NCBI GenBank assembly: GCA_963814435.1
Contig: CAWFCV010000028.1
Span: 124,001-188,000, forward strand
Reading direction: 5' to 3'
DNA: 64,000 nucleotides
From: JAEUPI01 sp963814435
Lineage (GTDB): Bacteria; Pseudomonadota; Gammaproteobacteria; Burkholderiales; Burkholderiaceae_C
Shown: positions 1-9,654 of the stretch, in pieces
Layout of the letters: each line of letters begins with the position of its first letter
How positions within the stretch are numbered: position 1 is the stretch's first letter
Program-made: the position numbers and the translations under genes
The notes under the pieces: model-generated
What the model saw: the letters and a program-made list of their open reading frames with translations, nothing else
Told to the model about the DNA's origin: nothing
Databases searched by the model: none

Positions 1-75
1 GTGGGTGAGGCCGTGCGCACGCTCAGCGCGGGCGACGTCAGCGTGCGCAGCGACGACGAGGATCGCCAGTGCTGA
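1..75 (+). CDS. birA: C-terminal end of a biotin--protein ligase-like protein (partial)
   Basis: Only the last 24 codons are in the window, read in frame 1 to a TGA at 73-75. The tail contains 'GDVSVR', which resembles the C-terminal 'GEVSLR/GEVSVR' strand of BirA-type biotin protein ligases. The stop overlaps the GTG start of the SPOR-domain gene (GTGCTGA), so the two are probably co-transcribed. In related genomes a pantothenate kinase gene (coaX) often sits between birA and the SPOR gene; none is seen here. The call rests on a very short stretch. Confidence 0.4.
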   Translation: MGEAVRTLSAGDVSVRSDDEDRQC

Positions 76-810
76 GAGCGCTGGTGGCTGCGCTGGCCGT
101 CGCCAACCTGCTGATGCTGGTCTGGTGGCTCGGCTGGCTCGATTGGGCGCCCGGCGTCGGCCGCGACCGCGAGCCGGAGCGTCTGGGCCTGCAGGTCAAT
201 CCGAACGCCATTCAGCTGATCGCGCCGGGCGCCGCCAGCGCCTCGCTGCTGCAGGACGGCGCCACCGGGCAGCGGGCCGCCGCGCCGGCCGGCAGTGCCT
301 CGGCGGCGGATGCCGCCGCCGCGGCTCCCGCCGACGCCGAGCGCGCCGCATGCCTGGAGGCCGGGCCGTTCGCGGTGGCCGAGGTGGCGGCCGCCGAGCG
401 CGGCCTGCGCGAGCTGCAGTGGCCCAACCTCAGCTGGTCACAGGTCAAATCCGAGCGCGGCGGCGCGTTCATCGTCTACCAGGGCAGGTTCGCCGACGAC
501 GCGGCGCTGGCCCGGCGGCGCGAGGAGCTGCGGCGCGCGCAGATTCCGTTCGACGAGCTGCGCGACTCGCCCGATCTGCAGCCCGGTCTGACGTTCGGCC
601 GTTTCGACAACCGCGCCGCCGCCGACAGCGCGCTGGAGGAATTGCGCCAACGCGGCGCGAAGTTCACCGCGCGTGGTGACGATCTCGCCGCCGGTGGCGG
701 TGACGCTGCTGCGCGTGGAGCGCGCCGAGCCCGCGCTCGCCGCCCGCCTGACGCAGCTGGCCCTGCCGCCCGCCGGCTCGGGCTTCAGGCCCTGCGCGTC
801 GCCGCCCTGA
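69..810 (+). CDS. SPOR-domain membrane protein, frame broken near 670
   Basis: An N-terminal hydrophobic segment (about residues 1-20) is followed by a linker rich in Ala and Pro and a C-terminal SPOR-like repeat domain ('LTFGRFDNRAAADSALEEL'). SPOR domains bind denuded peptidoglycan glycans, usually at the division septum. The start is a GTG overlapping the upstream stop. The original frame fails near 665-672 (ACCGCGCGTGGTGACG). Moving by one base restores a normal family ending, 'RVVTISPPVAVTLLRVERAEP...FRPCASPP', with TGA at 808-810. The downstream open frame running to 2117 is a shadow of the protease on the other strand. The 3' end overlaps the convergent protease gene by 26 bp. Confidence 0.7.
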
Positions 811-2560
811 GCGCCGACCAGCACGAGCGCCAAGCGCCAGCAGCTGGGTCCAGCGGCAGCGCGCCGCCGCCGCTGGGCTTCGGGCACCACGGCCGGCTGA
901 CCCGGCCGATCCGGGCCGAGTGCCGCGGCCTGGCGCAGCTCGTCGTTGTCCAGCACCTCGGCGCCGCGCGCCGGCACCGCATAGGCGGCCGGATCGGCGG
1001 CATACAGCAAGGCCTGCTCGGCATCGAGAATGCCCGCGCCGCAGGTGGCGGTGGTGCACAGGCAGCGCCCGGGGTTGTCGAACGAGCACTCGGCGATCCA
1101 CGGCGAGCGCACATGCGGCCGGGCGCTGACGGCCAGGCCCGCCACCAGACGGTCGGCGCTGAGCGTCGGATTCACGCTCAACATCAGGCTGAGCGTGCCG
1201 GCCACCAGCGGCGCGGCGAAGCTGGTGCCGGTGTGCCGCGCATAGCCGGCGCCGGCCGGGGCCGTGCGGCCCTGGTTGGCGATCGACAGCAGGCCGTGGT
1301 CGGTGAGCAGCGGGCCCCAGACGCCGCCGGCGTCGTCGCCGCCCACCGTGGCCAGCGTGACCTGCGGCCCGAAGCTCGAATAGTGCGTCTTGAAGCCGTC
1401 GCGGTTGAGCCCGGCCACGGCCACCACGCCGCGGCAGCTGGCCGGGCGCAGCACCGCGCCGTGCTCGTTGCCCGCGGCCGCCACCACCACCACGCCGCGC
1501 GCGTGCAACTCGTCGATGGCGCTCTGGTAGGCGGCGTTGCACGGCGCGTTGCCGCCGAAACTGATGTTGACCACGCGCACCGGGTTGGCGTTGCGCGGCA
1601 GGAAGCCGCCGCGGCCGTCGCTGACGCGCAGCCCGGCGGCCCAGCGCATGCCGTCGACGATGTCGGCCACCTGCGCGCCGCACTTGCCGGCCACCCGCAC
1701 CGGCACGATGCGGCCGTGCCAGTTGACGGCCGCCACGCCGACGTTGTTGTCGGTGCGCGCGGCGATCAGGCCGGCGATCACGGTGCCGTGCCAGGAGCTG
1801 TCGGCCACCGCGCAGCCGTCGAACGCCGGGTTCGCGCGATCGCTGGCGCTGACCCAGTCGCCGGGGTCGGTCGGATCGGCGTCGCGCCCGTCGCCGTCGT
1901 TGGCCATGTCGACGTCGCTCACCAGGTCGTAGCCCGGCAGCAGATGACCCTGCAGCTCGCCGTGCGCCGTGGCGCCGGTGTCGAGCACGGCCACCGGCGC
2001 CGCGGCCAGGCCATTGCTCTGCACCCAGGCCCGCTGCACGCCGGGCACGCCGCGCAGCCGCGCCTCGACGGCATTGGCGTCGCTGCCGCCGGCCAGCTGC
2101 AGCCACCATTGCCCTAAGGCACCGCCGAACATCGGGTCGCTCGGCGTGGTGTTCTGCAGGCGCTGCTCGCGCTCGTTGGCGACCGCCCATTCGACCTCGG
2201 GCAACGCGCGCAGCCGCTGCAGATGGCGCTGCACCTCGGCTGCGCTCAGCGGCCGGCGCGAACTCGATCAGCCGCGCCGACCGGCCGACGCCGCGCAACG
2301 CCGGCGGCCGGCGCGCATCGGCGGCAACGCCGGAGGCCGCCAGCACCGACTGCCAGCGCCGCTGCTCGACGGCGGCGAGATCTTCACCGCCGAGCGCCTG
2401 CGCGCGCGGGTCGGCCAGCAGCTCGTGGGCGGGCGCGTCGCGCAGCTGCACGATCAGGCCATGAACCGGGGCCGCAGCGGCGGCGGCAGCCGAACACGAG
2501 CCCGCAGGCGAGTGCTGCGGCTGCCCGACCCACCGCGTTGCCCGCCAGACAGCCTCGCAC
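785..2560 (-). CDS. Secreted S8 (subtilisin-like) serine protease B with GlyGly-CTERM-like tail, frameshifted
   Basis: Subtilase with the catalytic triad visible: Asp in 'AVLDTGATAHGEL', His in 'SSWHGTVIAGLI', Ser in 'HTGTSFAAPLVAG'. An Asn-containing oxyanion strand ('VVVAAAGNEHG') is also present. I place the start at GTG 2560 because GGGAGG lies 9 bases upstream and the following codons give a signal peptide-like run ('GRAAAALACGLVFG'). The frame then breaks in the signal region (about 2480-2550), again near 2250, and in the last 30 codons. Combining frames gives a tail of 'SGGGAL', a hydrophobic stretch with 'LALVLVGA', and a basic end 'RAATRRA' before TGA at 785-787, which is the GlyGly-CTERM layout. 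It is paralogous to the protease at 2634-4612: both carry 'NDG(D/N)GRDADP(T/S)DPGDWV', 'GKCG' and 'GMRWAAGL'. Confidence 0.8.
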
Positions 2561-2633
2561 CGAACGACACCTCCCGCGCCAGGCGGCGCGGCGCGCGGAT
2601 TATCGGCGGCGTCTGCCGCCGCCCGCGCCGGGC

Positions 2634-4612
2634 TCAGGGGCGACGCGCCAAGCGCATCACGGCCGCCGCCAATCCGAGCAGCCAGACGAACGACAGGGCG
2701 CCGCCACCGCTGTCGCGCCGGCGCCGGCGCCGGCGCCGCGCCCACGGTCACGGTGAAGTCGGTGCCGGCGGTCTGCTGAGCGCTGTCGGTGATCGTCAGG
2801 CGCACGGTGAAGCTGCCGGTGCCGTTGGTCACTACCGTCACCTTGTCAGCGTTCGTGGGAGCCGACAGCGTCGCGATGGCGCTGGCGCCGACCAAGGACC
2901 ATTGGTAGCCGGTCACCGTGACGACCCGCCGCCGCGATCGACGTCGAGCCGTCCAGCACCACGGACGCGCCAGCCGCCGGACTGGCCGGCGTGGCGAAGA
3001 CCAGCGCGGTCGTCGCCCGCGTGGCGGCCGCCTGTGCCACGGCGGCCGAGGCATTCAGCATGCCGGCGCCGCAGGTGCGTCGTGGTGCAGTAGCACTCGA
3101 GCTGATCGGCACCATTGGGCGCCACGCAAGTGGGCGTGTTGGGTGCGCCGCCGGTCGTCGGAAATGCTCGCGCGGTCGATTGCAGCACCGCGCGCACCTG
3201 TGCCGGCGTGAGGGCCGGGTTGATCGACAGCATCAGCGCCGCGGTGCCGGCCACCAGCGGCGACGAGAAGCTGGTGCCCGAGCGATGCATCGATACCGCC
3301 GCTGCTGTAGGTGTTGTTGGCCGGCCCAGTGGTGCCGGAGTTGGTCGTCGTCAGCAGCGGGAACAAGCACGTGCCCGAGGTGTTGACGCAGTTGCCGCCC
3401 GGTGCCGAGATGCTGATCTCCGGCCCGACATCGGAAAAGCCGACCTTGGTGCCGACGTTGCGCAGGCCGCCGACGCCGATCGCGCCGGCGCAGTTGGCGG
3501 GTTTGCCAACCGCCTGCCCGGCATCGTTGCCGGCCGCAGCGACCACCACCACGCCGGCTGCGGCCAGATCGGCGATCGCGCTTTCGTACAGCGATCCGGC
3601 ACAGGGTCCGGTCGAGCCCAGGCTCAGGTTCACGACCTTCGCCGGCGTCGGATTGACCACCGGGTTGCTGCTGAGCCCAGCGGCCCAGCGCATGCCGGCC
3701 ACCACATCGGACAGGAAGCCGCCGCACTTGCCGAGCGCACGCACCGGCAGCACCCGCACGTTGCGGCCGACGCTGGCCATGCCGATGCCGTTGTTCGTGG
3801 CCGCGCCGACCAGCCCGGCGGTCTGCGTGCCGTGCCAGCTGCTCGGCGATTCGCCGCAGCCGGCGAACGGGCCGCCCACTTGCGCGCTCTCGGCGGCAGT
3901 GACCCAGTCTCCCGGATCCGACGGGTCGGCGTCGCGGCCGTTGCCGTCGTTGGCGGTGCTGAAGTCGCCCGGCGCGTCCTCGGAGACGAAGTCGTACCCC
4001 GGCAGCAGCTTGCCGGCCAGGTCGGGATGGTCGAAGCGCACCCCGGTGTCGATCACCGCGACCACGATCGACGGCGAGCCGAGCGTGACGTCCCACGCGC
4101 CCTCGGCATTGATCGCCGAGACCAGCGTGCTGTCGGGGGCGCGCAGGTACCACTGGCCGGCCGCTGGCGTGATCGACGTCTGCCCGCCCGCGTAGCGCGG
4201 ATCGTTCGGTGCCGCGGTCGCGCGCACGCGTTCGTCGACCCAGGCCATTTCGACGTCGGGGTCGGCGCGCAGGCGCGCCACCAGCTCGCTCGAGCGCAGG
4301 CCGCGGGCGTGCAGCACCTGCGTGCGCGGCGCGATGTCGTGGCCGTCGGTCAATGCCAGTCCCAGGCGCTGGGTGAGCCGGGCCGCGTGCTGCACGCGCG
4401 GCTCGCGGCCCGGGGTCGCGGCGAGCGCCGACTCGCGCATCAGGCCGCTGTCGGCGCGGAACTTGACGATCACGCGGGCGCGGTCGGGCTGCTCCGGCCG
4501 GCACCGCAGCACGCCGCGCGACCGGCCCGCGGTCCGCCGGCGGCGCGGCCGCGATCGCCGGCAGCGCGAGCGCCATCCACATCGACAGGCACTGGGCCAG
4601 ACTGGGTTTCAT
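2634..4612 (-). CDS. Secreted S8 serine protease A with PKD-like domain and GlyGly-CTERM tail, frameshifted
   Basis: Signal peptide at the ATG at 4612 ('MWMALALPAIAAAP'), then an inhibitor-like propeptide ('ARVIVKFRADSGLM'), then the S8 domain. The triad is Asp in 'VVAVIDTGVRFDHPDL', His in 'SSWHGTQTAGLVG' and Ser in 'GTSFSSPLVAG'. A C-terminal Ig/PKD-type domain follows ('GYQWSLVGASAIATLS', 'GSFTVRLTITDSAQQTAG'), then an Ala-Pro linker. The end, read by RNA-like frame in the correct phase, is 'SGGGALSFVWLLGLAAAV' followed by a basic tail and TGA at 2634-2636: a GlyGly-CTERM sorting signal. The frame breaks about five times (near 4500, 3278, 3075, 2925 and 2700). At 3277-3279 removal of one G from a GGG run restores 'DASLGTSFSSP'. 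It follows the lipoprotein gene at 4662-5033 by 49 bp. Confidence 0.8.
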
Positions 4613-4661
4613 GGGTGCGCGCTCCGAAGCGTCGGGAGGGTGGGGGTGAAGGGGCCGGCCG

Positions 4662-5033
4662 TCAGCGCGACGTGTCGCGCTCGGGCTTGGCCGGCAGACG
4701 TTGGCGGGCGTCGCGCTCGATCGCCTGCACGAACGCCCGGTCGGCGGACAGGCGCTGCATCGCGTCGCGGCAGGCCGGCTCGTCGTTGCAGGCCAGCGTC
4801 ATGCGGTAGACGCGCGGGCCGTCCTGCCCGGCGTCGCGCACCGGCACACCGCCGATCAGCGCGACCCGGCTGGCCACCTCGGCCGTGGAGGGCCACTCGA
4901 TGAAGGTGGTGACCAGCACACGCTGCGCGTAGCCCGGCGGCGGCAGGCCGGGACGGTCGCCCTGCGCGCAGGCGGTCATCGCGAGCGCGGCCGCCGACAG
5001 GCCCAGGCGTGATGCGAGAGAACGACGTGACAT
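4662..5033 (-). CDS. Small lipoprotein of unknown function
   Basis: 123 residues with a lipoprotein signal peptide: positive start 'MSRRSLASR', hydrophobic core, and lipobox 'AMTAC' with Cys at about residue 22. The mature part contains two further Cys ('LACNDEPACRDAM') that could form a disulfide. I do not recognise the family. It lies 49 bp upstream of subtilase A on the same strand, so co-expression with the protease is likely, perhaps as a chaperone-like or inhibitory partner, though nothing in the sequence proves that. Confidence 0.6.
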   Translation of the reverse strand: MSRRSLASRLGLSAAALAMTACAQGDRPGLPPPGYAQRVLVTTFIEWPSTAEVASRVALIGGVPVRDAGQDGPRVYRMTLACNDEPACRDAMQRLSADRAFVQAIERDARQRLPAKPERDTSR

Positions 5034-5090
5034 TGAGCGAGCCTATCGGAAAGGCGGATGAAGATGGGTTTCGCCAGGTAAGCAGCGGTG

Positions 5091-5119
5091 AAACGCAAAG
5101 AGCCGCGAGGGGCGGCTCT
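5091..5119 (-). terminator. Rho-independent terminator of gap
   Basis: Read on the minus strand, an 8-bp perfect stem (AGAGCCGC / GCGGCTCT, arms 5112-5119 and 5099-5106) with a 5-base loop is followed by CTTTGCGTTT. It begins 30 bp past the gap stop codon. Confidence 0.8.
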
Positions 5120-5148
5120 TCGTCACGCGGCCGGTTCGCGCCGCGCGG

Positions 5149-6166
5149 TCATTTCGCGTTCATCAGCGCGACGGTGGTGTCGAGCATGCGGTTGGAGAAG
5201 CCCCATTCGTTGTCGTACCAGCTCAGCACCTTGACCAGCGTGCCGTTGGTGACGCGGGTTTGCGGCGCATCGAACACCGAGCTGCGGCTGTCGTGGTTGA
5301 AGTCGCTCGACACCAGCGGCTCGGTGTTGTAGCCGAGGATGCCCTTCAACGCGCCCTTCGGAGGCCGCCTTGGCGATGGCGTTGACTTCGTCCTTGGTGG
5401 TGGCGCGCGCGGCCACGAAGATCAGGTCGACCACCGAGACATTGATCGTCGGCACGCGCATCGCGAAGCCGTCGAGCTTGCCGTTCAGCTCGGGCAGCAC
5501 CAGGCCCACCGCCGCGGCGGCGCCGGTCTTGGTGGGGATCATGTTCATCGCGGCGGCGCGGGCGCGGTGCAGGTCCTTGTGGAACACGTCGGTCAGCACC
5601 TGGTCGTTGGTGTAGCTGTGGATCGTGGTCATCAGGCCGCTGACGATGCCCAGCTTGTCGTGCAGCACCTTGGCCACCGGCGCCAGGCAGTTGGTGGTGC
5701 AGCTGGCATTGCTGATCACCGTGTGCGCGGCCTTCAGCACGCCGTGGTTGACGCCGTAGACGATCGTCGCGTCGACGTCCTTCTCGCCCGGCGCGCTGAT
5801 GATCACCTTCTTCGCGCCGGCCTGCAGGTGGGCGCCGGCCTTGGCCTTGCTGGTGAACAGCCCGGTGCACTCGAGCACCACGTCGACGCCGAGCGACTTC
5901 CACGGCAGCTCGGCCGGGTTGCGCAGCGCCAGCACCTTGATGCGGTCGCCGTTGACGACGAGGCAGTCGCCGTCGGCCGCCACGGTGCCCGGAAACTTGC
6001 CGTGCGCGGTGTCGTACTTGGTCAGGTGGACGTTGGTAGCCACATCGCCGAGGTCGTTGATCGCGACGATCGAGATGTCCTTGCCGGCGCGGCCCGATTC
6101 GTACAGCGCGCGCAGGATGTTGCGGCCGATGCGGCCGTAGCCATTGATGGCGACTTTGAGGGTCAT
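5149..6166 (-). CDS. gap: Glyceraldehyde-3-phosphate dehydrogenase, one frameshift at 5354-5356
   Basis: Converts glyceraldehyde 3-phosphate, phosphate and NAD(P)+ to 1,3-bisphosphoglycerate in glycolysis/gluconeogenesis. The N-terminal Rossmann start 'KVAINGYGRIGRNILRA' and catalytic 'SNASCTTNCLAPVAK' with the nucleophilic Cys are present. The reading frame ends wrongly after 'AKAASEG'; a second frame supplies 'LKGILGYNTEPLVSSDFNHD' and 'WYDNEWGFSNRMLD' to a stop at 5149. Removing one G from a GGG run at 5354-5356 joins them into a normal protein of about 338 residues. Since this enzyme is usually indispensable, a sequencing error is far more likely than a pseudogene. GGAGAA lies before the ATG. 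The upstream minus-strand genes are a secreted PKD-like protein and tkt. Confidence 0.93.
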
Positions 6167-6196
6167 CGTGGGTTCTCCGAGGGTTGATTCAGTGGT

Positions 6197-6775
6197 TCAG
6201 GGCCGGCAACCGAGCTGGCCGCGCTTGGTGTTGTGGAAGTAAGTCAGCGCGCCCGGGCATTCGGGTTGCGGCTGCGGTGCGGCGGTGCCCGCCTTGGCAT
6301 GGCAGGTGAAGGCGCCGGACTTCTTGTTCACGCTCCTGGCGTCGAGCTTCCAGCCGGCGGGGCAGCTCGGGCCCTTGGCCGTTGCAGCGGCGGCCTGCGC
6401 CGGCGCAGGCGGCGCGACGACGTTCAGCGTGACGCGCTGGTTGTCGCCGACGCAGCGCAGCGCAATGCCCTGCGACTTCGGCTCGACCATCACCGTGTAG
6501 CTGCCGGGCTTGGCATAACTGTGCTGCGTGACGAGCGGCACGTCCTTGGCCTGGTTGATCTTGAAGTTCACCGTCTGGCCATCGCCCCAGTGCACGCGAA
6601 TGCCGCAGTTCGGGTTGTCGGCGTTGCCGAAGTTCGCGGTCAGCGTGACCGGCTGGCCGGGTGGCGCGCTGGCGGGCTCGACCTTCGCGCCGATCAGGGT
6701 CTGGGCACCCGAGGCGACGGCGACCGACAGCACGGCTGCGGCCACGACGGTCTGAACGATGGACACTCGAGACAT
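6197..6775 (-). CDS. Secreted PKD/Ig-like domain protein, unknown function
   Basis: 192 residues with a Sec signal peptide ('VVAAAVLSVAVASGAQT'). The core looks like a single PKD/Ig-type beta-sandwich ('VTLTANFGNADNPNCGIRVHWGDG' region, 'HSYAKPGSYTVMVEP'), followed by an Ala-rich linker and a Cys-containing C-terminal module ('CPAGWKLDARS', 'GAFTCHAK', 'GQLGCRP') that probably holds disulfides. The WGDG and GSYTV motifs are typical of PKD folds that mediate extracellular contacts. It lies 40 bp after tkt and 30 bp before gap on the same strand, an unexpected place for an exported protein between two central-carbon enzymes. Confidence 0.65.
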   Translation of the reverse strand: MSRVSIVQTVVAAAVLSVAVASGAQTLIGAKVEPASAPPGQPVTLTANFGNADNPNCGIRVHWGDGQTVNFKINQAKDVPLVTQHSYAKPGSYTVMVEPKSQGIALRCVGDNQRVTLNVVAPPAPAQAAAATAKGPSCPAGWKLDARSVNKKSGAFTCHAKAGTAAPQPQPECPGALTYFHNTKRGQLGCRP

Positions 6776-6817
6776 GCGGGTTCCTCTACTGGTTTGTGAT
6801 GGTAAGCAGCCCGGGCA

Positions 6818-8845
6818 TCATCGCCCGAGGACCGAACGCACGGTGTCGGCCACATTCGCCGGCGTGAAGCCGAAGTGCTTGAACAACACGCCCGCCGGCG
6901 CGCTCTCGCCGAAGCGGTCGATGCCGACCACCGCGGCGCAGCCGTACTTCCACCAGAAGTCGGTGACACCGGCCTCGACCGCGACGCGCGGCACGTTCGC
7001 CGGCAGGACCTGACTCTTGTAGGCAACCGACTGGCGGTCGAACACCGTGGTCGACGGCATCGACACCACGCGCACCGCAATGCCGTCGCGGGCCAGCTCG
7101 GCCTGGGCATGCAGCGCGAGCTGCACCTCGGAGCCGGTGGCCACGATCACCGCCTGCGGCTTGTTCTTCAGCCCCACCTCGCTCGGCTCGGCCAGCACGT
7201 AGGCGCCGCGGGCGATGTCGCCCAGTCCAGACTTCGGCGCGTAGGCCAGGTTCTGCCGACTGAGCAGCAGCGCGCTCGGGCGGTCGCGGCTTTGCAGCGC
7301 CATCGTCCACGCCACCATCGTCTCGGCCGTGTCCGCCGGACGCCAGACCTCCAGCCCCGGGATCAGGCGCAGCGAGGCGGCGTGTTCGACGCTCTGGTGC
7401 GTGGGCCCGTCCTCGCCGAGGCCGATCGAGTCGTGCGTGAAGACATGGATCACGCGCCGCTTCATCAGCGCCGCCATGCGGATCGCGTTGCGGCTGTAGT
7501 CGCTGAAGGTCAGGAAGGTGCCGCCGTACGGGATGAAGCCGCCGTGCAGCGCCAGGCCGTTCATGATCGCGGCCATGCCGAACTCGCGCACGCCGTAGTT
7601 GATGTGGCGGCCGCCGTTGGGCTGCCCGGCATCGTCGAAGCGCAGCGGCGGCGTGCCGGTGGTCTGGGTCAGGTTCGATCCGGTCAGGTCGGCCGAGCCG
7701 CCCAGCAGCTCGGGCAGCAGCTTGGTGAACGCCTCGAGCGCGATCTGGCTGGCCTTGCGCGAGGCCACCGTCTCGGCCTTGGTGTGCGCCGCCACCGCCG
7801 CGTCGACCGCGGCTTGCGCGAAGCCGGCCGGCAGCTCGCCCTTCATGCGCCGCAGCAGCTCGTCGGCCAGCGCGGGGAACGCGGCGCGGTAGGCCGCGAA
7901 GCGATCGTTCCACTGTGCTTCGGCCGCATCCCCTCGCGCCCGCGCGTCCCAGGCCTCGTAGGCGGCTTCGGGAATGACGAACGGCTCGGCCGTCCAGCCC
8001 AACGCCTGGCGCGTGAGCTGCACCTCGTCGGCGCCGAGCGCCTCGCCGTGCGCCTTGGCGGTGCCGGCGCGGTGGGGCGAGCCCTTGCCGATGGTGGTGC
8101 GGCAGATGATCAACGTCGGCTGCGTGGACGACGCGCGCGCCTGTACGAGCGCGGCGTCCACCGCGTCCACGTCGTGCCCGTCGACCGGGCCGAGCACGCG
8201 CCAGCCGTAGGCGCTGAAACGTTGCCGCACGTCGTCGACGTACCAGGGTTTCACGGGGCCGTCGATCGAGATGCCGTTGTCGTCGTACAGCGCGACCAGC
8301 TTGTCGAGTTTCCAGGCACCGGCCAGCGCGCAGGCTTCGTGGCTGATGCCCTCCATCAGGCAGCCATCGCCGACGATCGCATAGGTGCGATGGTCGACCA
8401 CCGTGTGCCCGGGGCGGTTGAACTCGGCCGCCAGCAGCTTCTCGGCCAACGCCATGCCCACGGCGTTGCTGATGCCCTGGCCCAACGGCCCGGTGGTGGT
8501 TTCGACCCCCGGGGTCACGTCGACTTCGGGATGACCGGGTGTCTGGCTGTGCAGCTGGCGAAAACCGCGCAGCTCGCTCATCGCCAGCGCGTAGCCGCTC
8601 AGGTGCAGCAGCGCGTAGAGCAGCATCGAGGCGTGGCCGTTGCTGAGCACGAAGCGGTCGCGGTCGATCCAGTGCGGATGCGCCGGGTTGTGGCGCAGGT
8701 GCCGGCCCCACAGCGCGACCGCCACCTCGGCCAGGCCCATCGGCGCGCCGGGGTGGCCGGAGTTGGCCTGCTGCACGGCGTCCATCGCCAGCGCGCGGAT
8801 CGCGTTGGCCATCAGGGAGGTGTTCGGGTTGTTGGCAGATGGCAT
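6818..8845 (-). CDS. tkt: Transketolase
   Basis: 675 residues, normal family length, intact. Transfers two-carbon ketol units between sugar phosphates in the pentose phosphate or Calvin cycle using thiamine diphosphate. Visible motifs are 'DAVQQANSGHPGAPMG' near the N-terminus, the ThDP/Mg site 'VGDGCLMEG...DKLVALYDDNGISIDG', 'FTHDSIGLGEDGPTHQSVE' in the pyrimidine-binding domain, and 'TGSEVQLAL' in the C-terminal domain. I chose the ATG at 8845 ('MPSANNPNTSLMANAIRALA'); the longer open frame upstream is not conserved in character. It begins a probable operon with the PKD-like gene and gap. Confidence 0.95.
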   Translation of the reverse strand: MPSANNPNTSLMANAIRALAMDAVQQANSGHPGAPMGLAEVAVALWGRHLRHNPAHPHWIDRDRFVLSNGHASMLLYALLHLSGYALAMSELRGFRQLHSQTPGHPEVDVTPGVETTTGPLGQGISNAVGMALAEKLLAAEFNRPGHTVVDHRTYAIVGDGCLMEGISHEACALAGAWKLDKLVALYDDNGISIDGPVKPWYVDDVRQRFSAYGWRVLGPVDGHDVDAVDAALVQARASSTQPTLIICRTTIGKGSPHRAGTAKAHGEALGADEVQLTRQALGWTAEPFVIPEAAYEAWDARARGDAAEAQWNDRFAAYRAAFPALADELLRRMKGELPAGFAQAAVDAAVAAHTKAETVASRKASQIALEAFTKLLPELLGGSADLTGSNLTQTTGTPPLRFDDAGQPNGGRHINYGVREFGMAAIMNGLALHGGFIPYGGTFLTFSDYSRNAIRMAALMKRRVIHVFTHDSIGLGEDGPTHQSVEHAASLRLIPGLEVWRPADTAETMVAWTMALQSRDRPSALLLSRQNLAYAPKSGLGDIARGAYVLAEPSEVGLKNKPQAVIVATGSEVQLALHAQAELARDGIAVRVVSMPSTTVFDRQSVAYKSQVLPANVPRVAVEAGVTDFWWKYGCAAVVGIDRFGESAPAGVLFKHFGFTPANVADTVRSVLGR

Positions 8846-9022
8846 GGCGCTGACGCGGGAAGCGGCCGCCGCGGCGGCCTCGAGAGCTTGAATTCTACCG
8901 ACGCCCCCGTGGTGCCTCCGGGCCGCGACGCGGCACGCCGCGGGCAGCGACCTTGAGCAACCGCAAGTTCCACGCACCGCGATGTGTCAGGCTGGCGGCC
9001 CGTCCTTGCCCGATCCGCGCCG

Positions 9023-9598
9023 ATGCGACACACCGCCCTGATCGTGATGAACGACGAGCACCAAGCAATCGCGGCGATGCTGCGCTCGTTGTCGATGCTG
9101 GTGACCCAGGCGCGCCGCACGCGCGCGGCGCCCGACTTCGGCTTGCTGCGGGCGATGCTGTTCTACCTGGACGAGTTTCCCGAACGGCTGCACCACGCCA
9201 AGGAAAGCCAGCTGCTGTTCCCGCGCGTGCGGCTGCGTTGTCCCGAGCTGGTGACGGTGCTCGACCGGCTGGACGCCGACCACACGCGCGGCGAGGCCGC
9301 GATTCGCGGCGTCGAGCGCGCGTTGCTGGCCTTCGAGATCCTCGGCGAGTCGCGGCGCAATGCGTTCGACGACGCGGTGCAGCGCTATGTCGGCGCCTAC
9401 CTGCACCATATGGCGATCGAAGAGAGCCAGGTGCTGCCGATGGCCCGCGACCGGTTGAACGAGGACGACTGGTCCGAGCTCGACGCCGCCTTCGCGGCCA
9501 ACTGCGACCCGCTGACCGGCCACCCCGCATCCGACGAATACCGGGTGCTGTTCAGCCGGATCGTCTCGCTGGCACCTGCGCCGATCGGGCTCGGCTGA
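9023..9598 (+). CDS. Hemerythrin-like (HHE) domain protein
   Basis: 191 residues. His/Glu pairs expected for an all-alpha di-iron hemerythrin-like bundle are spread along the chain: 'MNDEHQAI', 'LHHAKESQLLF', 'DADHTRGE', 'YLHHMAIEESQVLP'. Such proteins bind O2 or act in NO/redox sensing and iron handling; the substrate here cannot be told. Start at ATG 9023. It is divergent from tkt across a 177-bp gap and followed by murU 56 bp downstream on the same strand. Confidence 0.8.
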   Translation: MRHTALIVMNDEHQAIAAMLRSLSMLVTQARRTRAAPDFGLLRAMLFYLDEFPERLHHAKESQLLFPRVRLRCPELVTVLDRLDADHTRGEAAIRGVERALLAFEILGESRRNAFDDAVQRYVGAYLHHMAIEESQVLPMARDRLNEDDWSELDAAFAANCDPLTGHPASDEYRVLFSRIVSLAPAPIGLG

Positions 9599-9654
9599 CG
9601 CGCGCGATCCGATTGCCGCCCGGCGGCATGGCGGGCGCCTAAACTGCCCACCCC

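Noticed and set aside
664..3054. A 796-residue minus-strand open frame crossing both subtilase genes
   Set aside because: Only short parts of it are real (the PKD-like end of protease A and the N-terminal part of protease B); the rest is Arg-rich shadow coding typical of high-GC DNA.
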